Assembly (NCBI GenBank): GCA_910588465.1
Contig: CAJUOP010000013.1
Location: forward strand, 1-61,325
DNA: 61,325 bases
Direction of reading: 5' to 3'
Source: an uncultured Christensenellaceae bacterium
GTDB lineage: Bacteria; Bacillota; Clostridia; Christensenellales; Borkfalkiaceae
The position numbers and the translations under genes are program-made. Positions 26,577 to 35,981 of this stretch are shown here, piece after piece; position 1 is the first letter of the stretch, and the number at the start of each line of letters is the position of its first letter. The notes under the pieces are model-generated. The model saw only the letters and a program-made list of their open reading frames with translations. It was not told the origin of the DNA and did no database searches.

Positions 26577-27601
26577 ACCTTTTCGGCGATATCGAGGAGC
26601 AGCCGTTCGGTGTCCGCCCAGCCGAGGCACGGGTCGGTGATCGACTTGCCGAACACGACGTCTTTTTTCTGACAGCCCTCTTCGAGGAAGCTCTCGATCA
26701 TAAACCCCTTTAAAATGCTTTTAAAGCCCGCGTCGTATTCGCGGTTTTGCATCACCTCTTCCACAATGCGAATCTGCTGGGCGAATTGCTTGCCCGAATT
26801 GGAGTGGTTCGCGTCGATAATGACGGCAGGGTTTTTCAACCCGCTTTCCGCGGAACGGTACCCCTCGTAAACCTGCATCACCGTCTCGTAATGGTAGTTG
26901 GGGATATCGTTCCCGTAGCTGTCGACCATGCCGCGAAGCACGGCGTGCGCGTATTCGTTGCCGTCCGTCTCCACTTGCCAGTTATGATATTTGAACGTCT
27001 GCGGGCTCTGCGCGGCGTAAACGGAATTGAGCAGAACGGGAATACTCCCACCCGTGGGATTTTTGATTCCGACGGGCGTTTCGATGCCGCTCGACACCAG
27101 CCGATGCATCTGATTCTCGCTCGAACGCGCGCCCACGGCATGATAAGAAATAATATCTTCCAGATATGCGAAATTCTCGGGATAGAGCATTTCGTCGGCG
27201 GAGCACAGACCCGACTCCTCTACGGCGCGAATGTGCAATTCGCGGATAGAGCGGATCCCGTTTAAAATATCCACCCGCGTTTCGGGATTTGGCTGAGAAA
27301 ACATTCCCTTGTACCCCACGCCCTTGCTGCGCGGTTTGTTGGTGTATACGCGCGGCACGAGCACAAGCTTTTCCTTTACGCGCTCGTTCAGTTTTCCCAG
27401 CCTGCGCACGTATTCCAAAACGGGCGCGCTCTCGTGCGCGGAACAAGGTCCCACCACCACGAGCAGCTTGTTCGTTCTGCCCGCGATGACGTCTTTGGCG
27501 AGCGCGTCGCGCTCCGCCTTGATTTTTTTCAGCGATTGCGGAAGGGGCTGGGCGGCGATCACTTCCTCCGCCGAAGGGATTTGAGTCTGCTTTTTAAACA
27601 T
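26573..27601 (-). CDS. aroF: 3-deoxy-7-phosphoheptulonate synthase (type I)
   Basis: First enzyme of the shikimate pathway: condenses PEP and erythrose-4-phosphate. 342 aa of the E. coli AroFGH type, without an added ACT or chorismate mutase domain. Key segments are VVGPCSAHE, PRVYTNKPRSKGVGYKG, GARSSENQMHR, KNPTGGS and IDANHSNSGK. AGGAAA precedes the ATG. Transketolase in this window supplies the substrate but is not in the same operon. The symbol among aroF/G/H is arbitrary. Confidence 0.95.
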   Translation of the reverse strand: MFKKQTQIPSAEEVIAAQPLPQSLKKIKAERDALAKDVIAGRTNKLLVVVGPCSAHESAPVLEYVRRLGKLNERVKEKLVLVPRVYTNKPRSKGVGYKGMFSQPNPETRVDILNGIRSIRELHIRAVEESGLCSADEMLYPENFAYLEDIISYHAVGARSSENQMHRLVSSGIETPVGIKNPTGGSIPVLLNSVYAAQSPQTFKYHNWQVETDGNEYAHAVLRGMVDSYGNDIPNYHYETVMQVYEGYRSAESGLKNPAVIIDANHSNSGKQFAQQIRIVEEVMQNREYDAGFKSILKGFMIESFLEEGCQKKDVVFGKSITDPCLGWADTERLLLDIAEKV

Positions 27602-27613
27602 TTCTTTTCCTGA

Positions 27614-28096
27614 TCATCTTTTGGTTATAAATTCGTACACGGGCGCGGGCACGTAGCCCTGAAAGGGCTTCCCGAACGCGATGCAGTTTTTTACGAGCGT
27701 GGAGCTCACGTGCAGCAAATTGCGCTCGGCGGGGAAGTACAGCGTGATCATCTCTCCGTCCAAATCTTTGCTGGCGAAGTAGTCGGCGTTTTCGTACTCG
27801 AAGTCGATGGTGTTGCGCACGCCGCGCACGTAAAAGGGAGTGTTCTCCCGCTTTAACAAATCGACGATCACGCCGTCCCAGCACACCGCGCGCACGCGCG
27901 GCTCCTCCGCATACGTGCGGCGGATCATCTCCGCGCGCTCCTCCAAAGAGAACATACACGCCTTTTTCTTATTTTCCGCCACGGCGACGATCACCTCGTC
28001 GAACAGCTTCAAGCATTTTTTTACCGTGTCCGCATGACCCGCGGTAAACGGGTCGAAGGTGCCCGCAAACACGCATTTTTTTAATTCATCCGCCAT
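27614..28096 (-). CDS. coaD: Phosphopantetheine adenylyltransferase
   Basis: Fourth step of CoA synthesis: 4'-phosphopantetheine plus ATP to dephospho-CoA. 160 aa. Nucleotidyltransferase motif GTFDPFTAGHADTV (residues 12-25), RGVRNTIDFEYE, and VSSTLVK near residue 130 in place of the usual ISSTxVR. ATG at 28096 (MADELKK) follows GAGG and overlaps rsmD by 16 nt, the common rsmD-coaD pair. Confidence 0.95.
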   Translation of the reverse strand: MADELKKCVFAGTFDPFTAGHADTVKKCLKLFDEVIVAVAENKKKACMFSLEERAEMIRRTYAEEPRVRAVCWDGVIVDLLKRENTPFYVRGVRNTIDFEYENADYFASKDLDGEMITLYFPAERNLLHVSSTLVKNCIAFGKPFQGYVPAPVYEFITKR

Positions 28097-28608
28097 AACG
28101 TTATCCTCGTTCTGCCGTATTTGCGCTCGTCCGCCTTTGTCCAACCTTCCGCTTCCGGCAACTCCCGTTCGCTCTCGTAAACGACCAGCCCGCCCTCGCG
28201 CAGCAAGCCGCGGGAGCTTACCAGAGCCAGAATTTCCTTGAAACAATCTTCCGCATAGGGCGGATCGCAGAAAATCAGATCGAACGTGCCTTCCGCGCGC
28301 GCAAGACACAGCTTATAGTCGAAATTGCACACCGTGCCCGTTTCGCCCAGCGCGCTTAAATTTTTTTTCAGCAGCGCAAGACTTTCTTTGGAACGGTCGT
28401 TAAACACGGCTTCCGCCGCCCCGCGCGAGAGGCTCTCCAGCCCCAGCGCGCCGCTTCCGCAAAACAGATCGAGCACGCGCGCGCCGACAAGGCGGGCGGA
28501 CAAAATTTGAAACAGCGATTCCTTCACCCTGTCCGCCGTGGGGCGCACGTTCTTTCCCGCAAACTGCGCAAGCGCTCTGCCGCGATGTTTTCCCGCAATA
28601 ATTCTCAT
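28081..28608 (-). CDS. rsmD: 16S rRNA (guanine-966 N2)-methyltransferase RsmD
   Basis: 175-aa SAM-dependent methyltransferase. MRIIAGKHRGR start, RPTADRVKESLF, the SAM motif VLDLFCGSGALGLE and the catalytic DLIFCDPPY. Acts on 30S subunits in ribosome assembly. Usually paired with coaD, as here. Its start lies 1 nt after the stop of the upstream membrane-protein gene. Confidence 0.95.
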   Translation of the reverse strand: MRIIAGKHRGRALAQFAGKNVRPTADRVKESLFQILSARLVGARVLDLFCGSGALGLESLSRGAAEAVFNDRSKESLALLKKNLSALGETGTVCNFDYKLCLARAEGTFDLIFCDPPYAEDCFKEILALVSSRGLLREGGLVVYESERELPEAEGWTKADERKYGRTRITLWRMN

Positions 28609-28609
28609 A

Positions 28610-29326
28610 TCAGCGCTTTTTCTTTTTGGATTGCAGCGTTTTGCGGCGCTGCTCTTCCGTCTGCTCGCGCATCAGCCGTTCCTGCCGCGCGCGCTCTCCC
28701 GCTTCCTTTACCTTGCGGGCGCGCTCCTCCTGCTCGAGCTTCTTCCTTTTCTGGCGCATCGCGCCGAGGATATAAAATATGCCGCTCACCAAAACGGGCA
28801 GCACGATCATTATCATCGAGAGCGCGAACCACGCACCCGTGCCGCCGAACCAGTTTACGGGCATGATTGCCCAGCCCGCAAAAAGAACGAATATCACCGC
28901 CGCCCAGCCGTTCATGGCGCCGGGAATCGCCGCAAGAACGCTTAACACGATTACGGGCACGCCGATTAAAAATCCGATATAAAAGCCCTTCCACGGACGG
29001 TATTCGCGTTCGGGGTGAAGGCTGCCCGCCGAGCCGTTCTCCCGATGCGAAAGCGCGGCGAGATACGCCTCGTAATGCGTTCCGCCGAATGAAAAGCAAA
29101 GGTGCGCGTTAAACGCCGCTCCGCCCAAAATACACAGCGTTCCGAGCAATATCCTCAGCCACTTTAAATGCTCCGCGGTAATCATCTGGGTTGCCAAAAG
29201 CAACGTGCTCATAAAAAGATACATAACGGCGGGCGTCAGCATCCGCTGCACGCACTCCCACTGTATCCGCCAGAACAGGCGGGTCTTTCCCTCGCTCGTT
29301 CCGCTCTTTGCAGGCTTGTCCGTCAT
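28610..29326 (-). CDS. Membrane protein of unknown function with basic coiled-coil tail
   Basis: 238 aa. About five membrane segments (near residues 30-50, 58-82, 112-138, 140-158, 165-190), then a highly charged, Lys/Arg/Glu-rich C-terminal helix (KKLEQEERARKVKEAGERAR) ending in lysines. I do not recognise the family. It is the first gene of the rsmD-coaD-DAHPS run and has a consensus promoter and an AGGGAGG site. The tail could contact nucleic acid or ribosomes, but that is speculation. Confidence 0.75.
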   Translation of the reverse strand: MTDKPAKSGTSEGKTRLFWRIQWECVQRMLTPAVMYLFMSTLLLATQMITAEHLKWLRILLGTLCILGGAAFNAHLCFSFGGTHYEAYLAALSHRENGSAGSLHPEREYRPWKGFYIGFLIGVPVIVLSVLAAIPGAMNGWAAVIFVLFAGWAIMPVNWFGGTGAWFALSMIMIVLPVLVSGIFYILGAMRQKRKKLEQEERARKVKEAGERARQERLMREQTEEQRRKTLQSKKKKR

Positions 29327-29364
29327 TTCGACCTCCCTTTCTCTTATCGTCCGCTCTTACGGGT

Positions 29365-29393
29365 ATTATACCCTATCCGCAAAGCTGTGTCAA
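29365..29393 (-). promoter_or_regulatory. Consensus promoter of the rsmD-coaD-DAHPS run
   Basis: TTGACA (29393-29388), 17 bp, TATAAT (29370-29365). It begins 2 nt past the cyclo-ligase stop. Confidence 0.9.
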
Positions 29394-29395
29394 GT

Positions 29396-29944
29396 TTATC
29401 CGTCCGCTTCCTGCGGAAAACGGCGGATCCCCGCCTCCGTGATCACCGCATGCAGCGGCATATCCCCCGCCTCGCGTGGCAGCGACCGCGCAAGCTGCGC
29501 CTCGTAGCACAGTCCTACGCGCAGCGCGGAGGGGCGGCGGGCGAAATATCTGTCGTAATATCCTCCGCCGTAGCCCAGGCGGTACCCGTCCCCGTCCGCC
29601 GCAAGCAGGGGCGCGAACACGACCTCGCAGGGCTCGTCCCCGTTCGATAGGGGCTCCTCGATCCCGTAACTGTTTTTCACGCGCTCTTTTGAATAGGGCG
29701 CGGAGAGCATTTCTCCGCCCTCGAGCCTGGGCAAACAAACGCGTTTACCCGCACTTAGCAAATCGCGAATCAGTACCGAGGTATCCGCCTCGCTCCCGAA
29801 CGTAACGTATATAAAAAAGCTCTCCCTCCGCCAGAAAGGAGAGGCTTTTACGTTCTTTGCAAGCGCGCGGTCCCGCTCTTCGCTTTTTATCCCTTCGCGA
29901 AGCGCCTTGAAATATTTGCGCAGAACGCGCTTTTCTTCCCGAAT
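29396..29944 (-). CDS. 5-formyltetrahydrofolate cyclo-ligase, non-canonical start
   Basis: ATP-dependent conversion of 5-formyl-THF to 5,10-methenyl-THF. The signature GYGGGYYDR is present (about residue 127). The family-length frame begins right after alr: IREEKRVLRKYFKALREG, then ASPFWRRESFFIYVTFGSEADT. This needs ATT at 29944 or CTG at 29920 as start, because no ATG, GTG or TTG occurs in frame before TTG at 29761. Starting at that TTG would drop about 61 residues, including the substrate-binding N-terminus. Likely translated by coupling to alr. 182 aa if ATT. Confidence 0.75.
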   Translation of the reverse strand: MREEKRVLRKYFKALREGIKSEERDRALAKNVKASPFWRRESFFIYVTFGSEADTSVLIRDLLSAGKRVCLPRLEGGEMLSAPYSKERVKNSYGIEEPLSNGDEPCEVVFAPLLAADGDGYRLGYGGGYYDRYFARRPSALRVGLCYEAQLARSLPREAGDMPLHAVITEAGIRRFPQEADG

Positions 29945-29945
29945 G

Positions 29946-30953
29946 TCAGACGTAAATTTTCACCGCCTTTTTTGCGATATTAACCAAAACCTCGTATTCC
30001 GTGGTGCCGCAGGCGCGGGCGTATTCGGACACGTTTTCAAGCACGAGCTTCCGCTCGCCCAATCTGCCGCCGCCCTCCTGCACGCAGGCGTCCATACACA
30101 GCTCGCCCGCCGCGATCCCGCCGCCCGAACGAAAGAAACCGTCGCCGTAGCCCAGCCGCAGCGTGCGGATTTTCCGATATGCCTTTTCCGCCTTGCGATA
30201 GCCGATCCCTCCGCCCGTATGCGTGCCCGCCTGTGCGACGGTAGCATAAATTTTCATGGCGGGCGAGACCTCCGCCGCGCCCTCGAATCCGCTCGGCAAA
30301 TAGCCGTAAAGAGAGAGACCCGCGCGCACCGCGTCGTAACAGTCGCCCGCGAGCAGCCCGCCCGTCGCCGAAATGTGGCGGATACAGTCGGGGAAATATT
30401 CCCGTACCCGTTCGCAGGCGGTCTCGAAAAGCGCCCTTTGCGCAACGCGCGCGCGTTCGTCCTGCGGGAGATAAAAATGCGAGTAAACGCCCGTAATTTC
30501 CAGACCTACGCTGCGCGCCTTTCGGCAAGCATCCCGCACCCGTTCGGGGCGGAAACCGTAACGGTTCATGCCCGTGTTTACGGCGAGGTGCGCACGGAGC
30601 TTGCAGCCGTGCTTTTTGCAGGTTCGGGCAATCAGGTTCAGCACCGCAAGCGACGTGACGCTGGCGGTAAGCGAATAGCCCGCCGTGCGCAGCACCTCCT
30701 CTTCGCAAAGCGGCGGGGTAAGCGTTAAAATTTCTTTTGAGATCCCGCCCACCCGAAGGGCGGCGCCCTCGTCCGCCGTAGATACGGCGAACGCCGAAAC
30801 GCAATCCTTAATACAGTGCGCCACTTCGGGCGCGCCGTGTCCGTACGCATCGTCCTTGACTACGGCGATGAGAGGAACGTTCGCCGCGTTTTTCACGGCG
30901 TTTACATTTGCGCGGATTCTGTTCAAAGAGATAACGGCAAGCGTGTTTTGCAT
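29946..30953 (-). CDS. alr: Alanine racemase
   Basis: PLP enzyme making D-alanine for peptidoglycan. PLP lysine in VVKDDAYGHG (Lys33), opposite-face tyrosine in LGYGDGF, plus NTGMNRYGF and GLSLYG. At 335 aa it is shorter than the usual 370-390, mainly in the C-terminal beta domain, but both catalytic residues remain. Unusually placed at the end of the dgt-dnaG-rpoD operon. Confidence 0.92.
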   Translation of the reverse strand: MQNTLAVISLNRIRANVNAVKNAANVPLIAVVKDDAYGHGAPEVAHCIKDCVSAFAVSTADEGAALRVGGISKEILTLTPPLCEEEVLRTAGYSLTASVTSLAVLNLIARTCKKHGCKLRAHLAVNTGMNRYGFRPERVRDACRKARSVGLEITGVYSHFYLPQDERARVAQRALFETACERVREYFPDCIRHISATGGLLAGDCYDAVRAGLSLYGYLPSGFEGAAEVSPAMKIYATVAQAGTHTGGGIGYRKAEKAYRKIRTLRLGYGDGFFRSGGGIAAGELCMDACVQEGGGRLGERKLVLENVSEYARACGTTEYEVLVNIAKKAVKIYV

Positions 30954-30985
30954 ACCATCATCTTATGCTCCGCGTCCCGCGGCGG

Positions 30986-31702
30986 TTACTCCGCGGGATT
31001 GTAAACGAGCCTGCGGCAGTGCTCGCACTCGATCACGTTGCCGCCCGAAAGCTTTTCCTTTTGCGCAAGCGAGAACTCTACGCCGCAGATACAGCCGATC
31101 TGCGTGCCCGCCTGCGTTAAAGGCACCAGCACGGGGAACACGCGCTCCCTGCGCTTTGCGTCGTATTTTTCGAGCAGCTCGGAGGGAATGTTTTTGGCGA
31201 TCCCGTCCAGCTTGCCCTTGATCTCTTTCAGCGCGCCCGCGTGCGATTGCTTTAACTCGTTCAGCTTCTCGTTGTATTCCTTATACTGCTTCTGCATGGC
31301 GATCGTCTGCGATTTCAGCTTTTTGTATTCCTCGGTAATGCCCGAAATTTCGGCGATGAGTTTATTCAAATCGTTTTTCAGCGCGCGGAGCTTTTCGGAA
31401 AGCGCCTGCGCGTTCTTTTTATAGAAGGAAACCGCGCCGTCGTCGTCCATCATCTCGTCCAAATCGGAATATTCTCCGAGCGCCTTGTTCAGCTCCTCCA
31501 TGCGCGCGCCGAGCTCGTCCCGTCTATTCTTTAAGTCGATCGCGCGCCTGTCCTGCGCTTCGAGCTTTTCGCGCGCCGCTTCCATAAACTTTTTCGCCTG
31601 AACGAATTTTTTACGTTCCTCGCTCGCGGCGATCTCCTGCTCGATCTTGCGCAGCTCCTTATCCGCTTCCTGATACTTTAACAATTCGTGTAATTTAGAC
31701 AT
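30986..31702 (-). CDS. COG1579-type coiled-coil zinc ribbon protein
   Basis: 238 aa. Residues 1-165 form a long antiparallel coiled coil; the C-terminus carries a CxC...CEHC four-cysteine zinc ribbon (CICGVEF, then ECEHCRRLVY). The family is widespread and often lies next to nif3 genes, as here; its role is unsettled, possibly linked to ribosome or membrane. AAGGAG precedes the ATG. Confidence 0.9.
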   Translation of the reverse strand: MSKLHELLKYQEADKELRKIEQEIAASEERKKFVQAKKFMEAAREKLEAQDRRAIDLKNRRDELGARMEELNKALGEYSDLDEMMDDDGAVSFYKKNAQALSEKLRALKNDLNKLIAEISGITEEYKKLKSQTIAMQKQYKEYNEKLNELKQSHAGALKEIKGKLDGIAKNIPSELLEKYDAKRRERVFPVLVPLTQAGTQIGCICGVEFSLAQKEKLSGGNVIECEHCRRLVYNPAE

Positions 31703-31713
31703 AACTCTTCTCC

Positions 31714-32499
31714 TTATAAAAACCGTTCGTCCGCGAACAGCTCTGCGCGTACGCCCGATTCCGATAATATTTTTTTCATGTTTTCATAAAAACGGGAAAA
31801 CCCGTACTGTTCCGCCGCATAGTGCGTGAGCATTAAAACGTTCAGCCCCCGCCCGATGAGCGCAGCGATATGGTGATGCTTTCCGTCCGAGGAAACGAAG
31901 GTGTCCGCCCCCTGTTCCAGAGCGAATTTCACCGTATCCTCGTCCGTTCCCGCGCCGCAAAAGCTTGCGACTTTTTTCACTCTTCCGCTTCCGTAAGCGA
32001 CCGTCCGAGCCGTACAAAACGCGTCCTGCACCCGCGATACAAAGGACGAAAAATCTTGCTCCTCCACCCGAAATACCTTTCCGTAGCCCCCGTCCGTCAA
32101 CGGATACAAGGTGGCTTCCGCGCGCTCGCCGCCCAGACCGCGCATCAGGCAATCGTCGATGCCTCCCCGTGCGCAGTCCAGATTCAAATGCGCCGAAACC
32201 ACGGAGATCCCGCATTGCACGCAGGCGAGCATTTCCGCCCCCTCGCCGTCCGCCCGCAACGCATGCAGCGGCGAATAGATCGCGGGGTGATGGGTAACGA
32301 TACAGTTTGCACCTTGCGCTTTCGCCCGCTTCACCGCCTCGCACGAAAGATCGAGCGAGAACAGCACGTTCGTAATTTCTTCCCCGCAATCGAGCAATAT
32401 CCCGCTGTTGTCGTAGCCGTCGTGCTTTTCGCAGTATTCCCTGCTCAGCGCAAAGGGCGCAAACGAATCGACCAGATCATAAACGTATTTCAATTTCAT
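31714..32499 (-). CDS. Nif3-like dinuclear metal centre protein
   Basis: YqfO/Nif3 family, 261 aa. Metal ligands are seen in IVTHHPAIY, SAHLNLDCARGG and FVSSDGKHHH. Hexameric toroid in solved relatives; proposed GTP cyclohydrolase I-like fold but true function unknown. ATG at 32499 is preferred over TTG at 32505, because the AGGGGG site lies 6 nt upstream of the ATG. Overlaps trmK by 23 nt. Confidence 0.92.
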   Translation of the reverse strand: MKLKYVYDLVDSFAPFALSREYCEKHDGYDNSGILLDCGEEITNVLFSLDLSCEAVKRAKAQGANCIVTHHPAIYSPLHALRADGEGAEMLACVQCGISVVSAHLNLDCARGGIDDCLMRGLGGERAEATLYPLTDGGYGKVFRVEEQDFSSFVSRVQDAFCTARTVAYGSGRVKKVASFCGAGTDEDTVKFALEQGADTFVSSDGKHHHIAALIGRGLNVLMLTHYAAEQYGFSRFYENMKKILSESGVRAELFADERFL

Positions 32500-33139
32500 G
32501 GGCAACCCCCTTTAACGCGCGCAGTCTTTGTTCGAGTTCCCGCCGCGAGTTTTTCTGCATCGGCTCTTTTAAAAGCGCTTCCAGCTTACAAATTTCGGCT
32601 TGAAGCTTTTGAAAAAACTCCCGCGTCGGACGTTTTAAATTATCTCTGCCGAAGAGCAGCTCCGCCTCGGTATACCGTGCTCCGCCGTTCGCCTCTCCGC
32701 AGATCAAATCGTAAAATTTCCCCTCGGCAAAGAACGTACCGTCGTACGCAATGCCGCACCCATGTCCGCATAAAAACGCGCGCACCTTCTCGGAATTTTT
32801 CATGGGCTGCAACACGAATTTTTCGGGGATCGCGCCCGCCGATAAAATTTTTACGATTTCCTCCCCGCCCATGCCCGCGATCAGCACGCAGTCGCACGGT
32901 TCCGCAATGCCCGTAAGTCCGTCCGCGCACACGGGAACGCACCGCCCCGCCGCTACGTACGGCTGCAACAGCGTTTCCGCCTTTTTTAAGCTGGGCGCGC
33001 TCACGTCCGAGATATACGCCCGCTCGCACAGCTCCCGTTCGAGCATAAACTGCGTGCAATAGCCGTGGTCGCACCCGACGTCCGCAAACACCTTGCAGGC
33101 GGGCAGGTAAGAGCAAATCTTCGCGAGCCGCTCCGTCAT
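32477..33139 (-). CDS. trmK: tRNA (adenine-22 N1)-methyltransferase TrmK
   Basis: 220-aa Rossmann methyltransferase modifying A22 of bacterial tRNAs, typical of Firmicutes. Segments MTERLAKICSYLP, FADVGCDHGYCTQFML and the IAGMGGEEI catalytic motif. C-terminal coiled coil (about 165-215) is family-like. Its ATG overlaps the rpoD stop (TGATG). Confidence 0.94.
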   Translation of the reverse strand: MTERLAKICSYLPACKVFADVGCDHGYCTQFMLERELCERAYISDVSAPSLKKAETLLQPYVAAGRCVPVCADGLTGIAEPCDCVLIAGMGGEEIVKILSAGAIPEKFVLQPMKNSEKVRAFLCGHGCGIAYDGTFFAEGKFYDLICGEANGGARYTEAELLFGRDNLKRPTREFFQKLQAEICKLEALLKEPMQKNSRRELEQRLRALKGVAHEIEIRL

Positions 33140-34194
33140 CAGTCGAGGAAGTCCTTCAACTGCTTGCTGCGGCTGGGGTGCCTCAGCTTTCTGAGCGCCT
33201 TCGCCTCGATCTGACGGATCCGCTCGCGGGTCACGTTGAATTCTCTGCCCACCTCTTCGAGCGTGCGGGGCTTGCCGTCGTCGATGCCGTAGCGCAGACG
33301 GAGCACCTTCTCCTCGCGCGGGGTGAGCGTGTCGAGCACGGTAAGCAGCTTTTCTTTGAGCATGATGAACGCCACCGAGTCGCCGGGAGTCTGCGTCTTG
33401 TCGTCCTCGATAAAGTCGCCGAGATGCGAATCTTCCTCTTCGCCGATGGGCGTTTCCAAGGACACGGGGTCCTGCGCGATTTTCTGAATTTCACGCACCC
33501 GCTCCACGGGCAGCTCCATGCGCTCGGCGATCTCTTCGGGCGTGGGATCTCTCCCGTTTAATTGCAAAAGCTCGCGCGAGGTGCGGGTAAGCTTATGAAT
33601 GGTCTCCACCATGTGCACGGGAATACGGATGGTACGCGCCTGATCGGCGATCGCCCGCGTGATCGACTGGCGGATCCACCACGTGGCGTAGGTGGAAAAT
33701 TTAAAGCCTTTCTGGTAGTCGAACTTCTCCACCGCCTTCATCAAGCCGAGGTTTCCCTCCTGAATGAGATCGAGGAAGAGCATTCCCCGTCCCACGTAGC
33801 GCTTGGCGATGGAAACCACAAGGCGCAGGTTGGCTTCGGACAGACGGCGCTTCGCCGCCTCGTCGCCGTCCTGCATTTTGCGCGCCAGCTCTATCTCCTC
33901 GTCCGTGGAGAGCAGCGGTACCTTGCCGATGTCCTTCAAATACATTTTCACGGGGTCGTCTAAGCCGATATCGGAAAGCGCCTGCTCGAACAGCTCTCTG
34001 TCCCGCTCGTCCTCGTCGAAAATCACGATCCCCGCCTCGGGCAGAGCCTTATACACCGTTTCGATCTGCTGCGGACTCATATCGTATTTTTCAAGCGCTT
34101 CGCACAGAGCGTTGGTGGAAATGCTCCCCTTCATCTTGTACGCCGCTTCCAGCTCTCCGATAATTTCGCTTAGCTTCTGTTCCGTAATGATCAT
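33139..34194 (-). CDS. rpoD: RNA polymerase primary sigma factor
   Basis: Sigma-70 housekeeping factor, 351 aa, with a short region 1.1-like N-terminus and regions 1.2 to 4. DPVKMYLKDIG (1.2), NLRLVVSIAKRY and LDLIQEGNLGLMKAVEKFDY (2.1-2.2), FSTYATWWIRQSI (2.3-2.4), LTPREEKVLRLRYGI and VTRERIRQIEAKALRKLRHP (4). The many TTG/TATAAT promoters in the window fit this factor. Start overlaps dnaG stop (ATGA). Also called sigA in Firmicutes. Confidence 0.98.
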   Translation of the reverse strand: MIITEQKLSEIIGELEAAYKMKGSISTNALCEALEKYDMSPQQIETVYKALPEAGIVIFDEDERDRELFEQALSDIGLDDPVKMYLKDIGKVPLLSTDEEIELARKMQDGDEAAKRRLSEANLRLVVSIAKRYVGRGMLFLDLIQEGNLGLMKAVEKFDYQKGFKFSTYATWWIRQSITRAIADQARTIRIPVHMVETIHKLTRTSRELLQLNGRDPTPEEIAERMELPVERVREIQKIAQDPVSLETPIGEEEDSHLGDFIEDDKTQTPGDSVAFIMLKEKLLTVLDTLTPREEKVLRLRYGIDDGKPRTLEEVGREFNVTRERIRQIEAKALRKLRHPSRSKQLKDFLD

Positions 34195-35981
34195 CTTCTT
34201 CCTCCGATATTGAATTTCCGTAATTCCTTGGTATATTCGTCGATCCTTTTTAATGCTTCCGCCCGCTCTTCCTGCGTCTCCGCCGCCGAAAACGCGGCGC
34301 GCGCCCCCTCGATTCGCTCGTTTAACGCCTTTCGCCGCAGGGTATGCACGCAGTCGCGGAAGTAGCGCTCGGCTTGCGCGCCGTCTAAATTATCGCCGTA
34401 ATCCAGCCCCAGCACTGCCGAAAGCTCTTTGCTGTCCGCGCCGAGCACGTCGAATATCCCGCTCGGGCGCACTCTGCCCGTCGCGCGCTCCCGCGCGATA
34501 AAGTCCGCGATTTCCTTTAAATCGCCTGTAAAGCCGAACTCCTCCACCTTGCAGCCCAGCGCGTATGGCTTGGACAACAGCGCGGCAGCCAGCACGAAAT
34601 GCGCCGCTTTCTGCTCTCTGTCCGCAACGTCCTCGCGGGGCGCGGGGGGCGCCGCTTCCGCCGCGGGCGCGGACGGGAGTTTTTCCAGATCGCGCGTCAG
34701 CGAGGACAGGCTCACCTGCGACACCTGCGCGATCCGCTTTAACAGCTCCTCCCGCTCCGTCTCGCTCTCTGCTTCCCGCACGACGGCAAGCGCCTCCTTT
34801 ACAAACTCGCGCCGATCCTCCGTGCGCGAAAAATCGTATTTTCTCTCGGCGGCGTAAATGCGATAGTCGATCACGGGCATTGCCCTTTCGAGACATTCGC
34901 GGTAGCCCTCCGCCCCGCGCTCGCGGATCACCTCGTCGGGATCCAGCCCGTCGGGCAGGGGCACCACGCGCACCTTTAAGCCCTCTTGCTTGAAGATATC
35001 CAGCCCCCGCAGATTCGCCGTCTGCCCCGCGGAGTCGCCGTCGTAACAGACGAACAGATTCTCGGAATAGCGCTTGCACAGCCGCGCCTGCTCCTTGGTG
35101 AGCGAGGTACCCATGTTCGCCACGACGCCCTTAAAACCCGCCTGATAAAGCGAAATCACGTCCATATAGCCCTCTATCATGATCAGCGAATCCAGCCCCT
35201 TGGCGCGCTTTTCCTTTTTTACGAGGTTAATGTTGTATAAATTTTTTCCCTTGCTGAACAGCGGAGTTTCGCGGGTGTTGGTGTACTTTCCGCGGTTTTC
35301 GGATTTTTTCAACAGCCGCCCGCCGAACGCGATCACCTCGTCGAGCTGGTTGATAATGGGAAAAATCAGCCGTTCGCCCTCGGCGTCGATCAGCCGCCCG
35401 TCGGGCGTGCGCGTGCACGCTCCGCTCTCGGCGCACTCCTCCGCCGTGTACCCCATGCCCAAAAGATAGGTCGGCAAAGAAGAGAAATCGAGCGAGGCGC
35501 CCAAGCCGAATTTTTTCATGGTGGACGGCGCGATTTTCCGCCGCTCGAGATAGGCGAGATATTCGTCCGCCCGCCCCGCGTACAGATTGTTCAGATAAAA
35601 GCGCGCGGTGTCGCGCATAAGCGCGGAGAGCCTGTCCTTTTTGTGTTTTTTCGCCGCAGCCTCTTCCGCCGTACGGTTGTCGAAGGCGGGCACCTCCAGC
35701 CCCACGCGCGCGGCGAGAATCTGCACCGCCTGCGCGAAATCCACGTTTTCGTATTCCTTTACGAAGCTGATTACGTCGCCCGAGGCGCCGCAGCCGAAGC
35801 AATGGTAATACTTGTCCGCGGCGTTGATGGAAAACGAAGGCGTCTTTTCGTGATGAAAGGGACAGCACGCCCAATATCCGTAGCCCCTGCGTTCCAGCTT
35901 GATGTTGGCGCCGATCACGTCCACAATGTCGTTCTTTTCCTTTAAAACGCGCAAAAATTCGGCGTAGTCCTCGCGCTTCAT
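34191..35981 (-). CDS. dnaG: DNA primase
   Basis: Synthesises RNA primers at the replication fork. 596 aa. CHC2 zinc motif at CCPFHHEKT...YHCFGCG, TOPRIM domain with IEGYMDVIS and CYDGDSAGQ, and a C-terminal helicase-binding region. ATG at 35981 is chosen because GGAGGG precedes it and it overlaps the dgt stop as ATGA; an upstream extension would lie inside dgt. Confidence 0.96.
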   Translation of the reverse strand: MKREDYAEFLRVLKEKNDIVDVIGANIKLERRGYGYWACCPFHHEKTPSFSINAADKYYHCFGCGASGDVISFVKEYENVDFAQAVQILAARVGLEVPAFDNRTAEEAAAKKHKKDRLSALMRDTARFYLNNLYAGRADEYLAYLERRKIAPSTMKKFGLGASLDFSSLPTYLLGMGYTAEECAESGACTRTPDGRLIDAEGERLIFPIINQLDEVIAFGGRLLKKSENRGKYTNTRETPLFSKGKNLYNINLVKKEKRAKGLDSLIMIEGYMDVISLYQAGFKGVVANMGTSLTKEQARLCKRYSENLFVCYDGDSAGQTANLRGLDIFKQEGLKVRVVPLPDGLDPDEVIRERGAEGYRECLERAMPVIDYRIYAAERKYDFSRTEDRREFVKEALAVVREAESETEREELLKRIAQVSQVSLSSLTRDLEKLPSAPAAEAAPPAPREDVADREQKAAHFVLAAALLSKPYALGCKVEEFGFTGDLKEIADFIARERATGRVRPSGIFDVLGADSKELSAVLGLDYGDNLDGAQAERYFRDCVHTLRRKALNERIEGARAAFSAAETQEERAEALKRIDEYTKELRKFNIGGRR

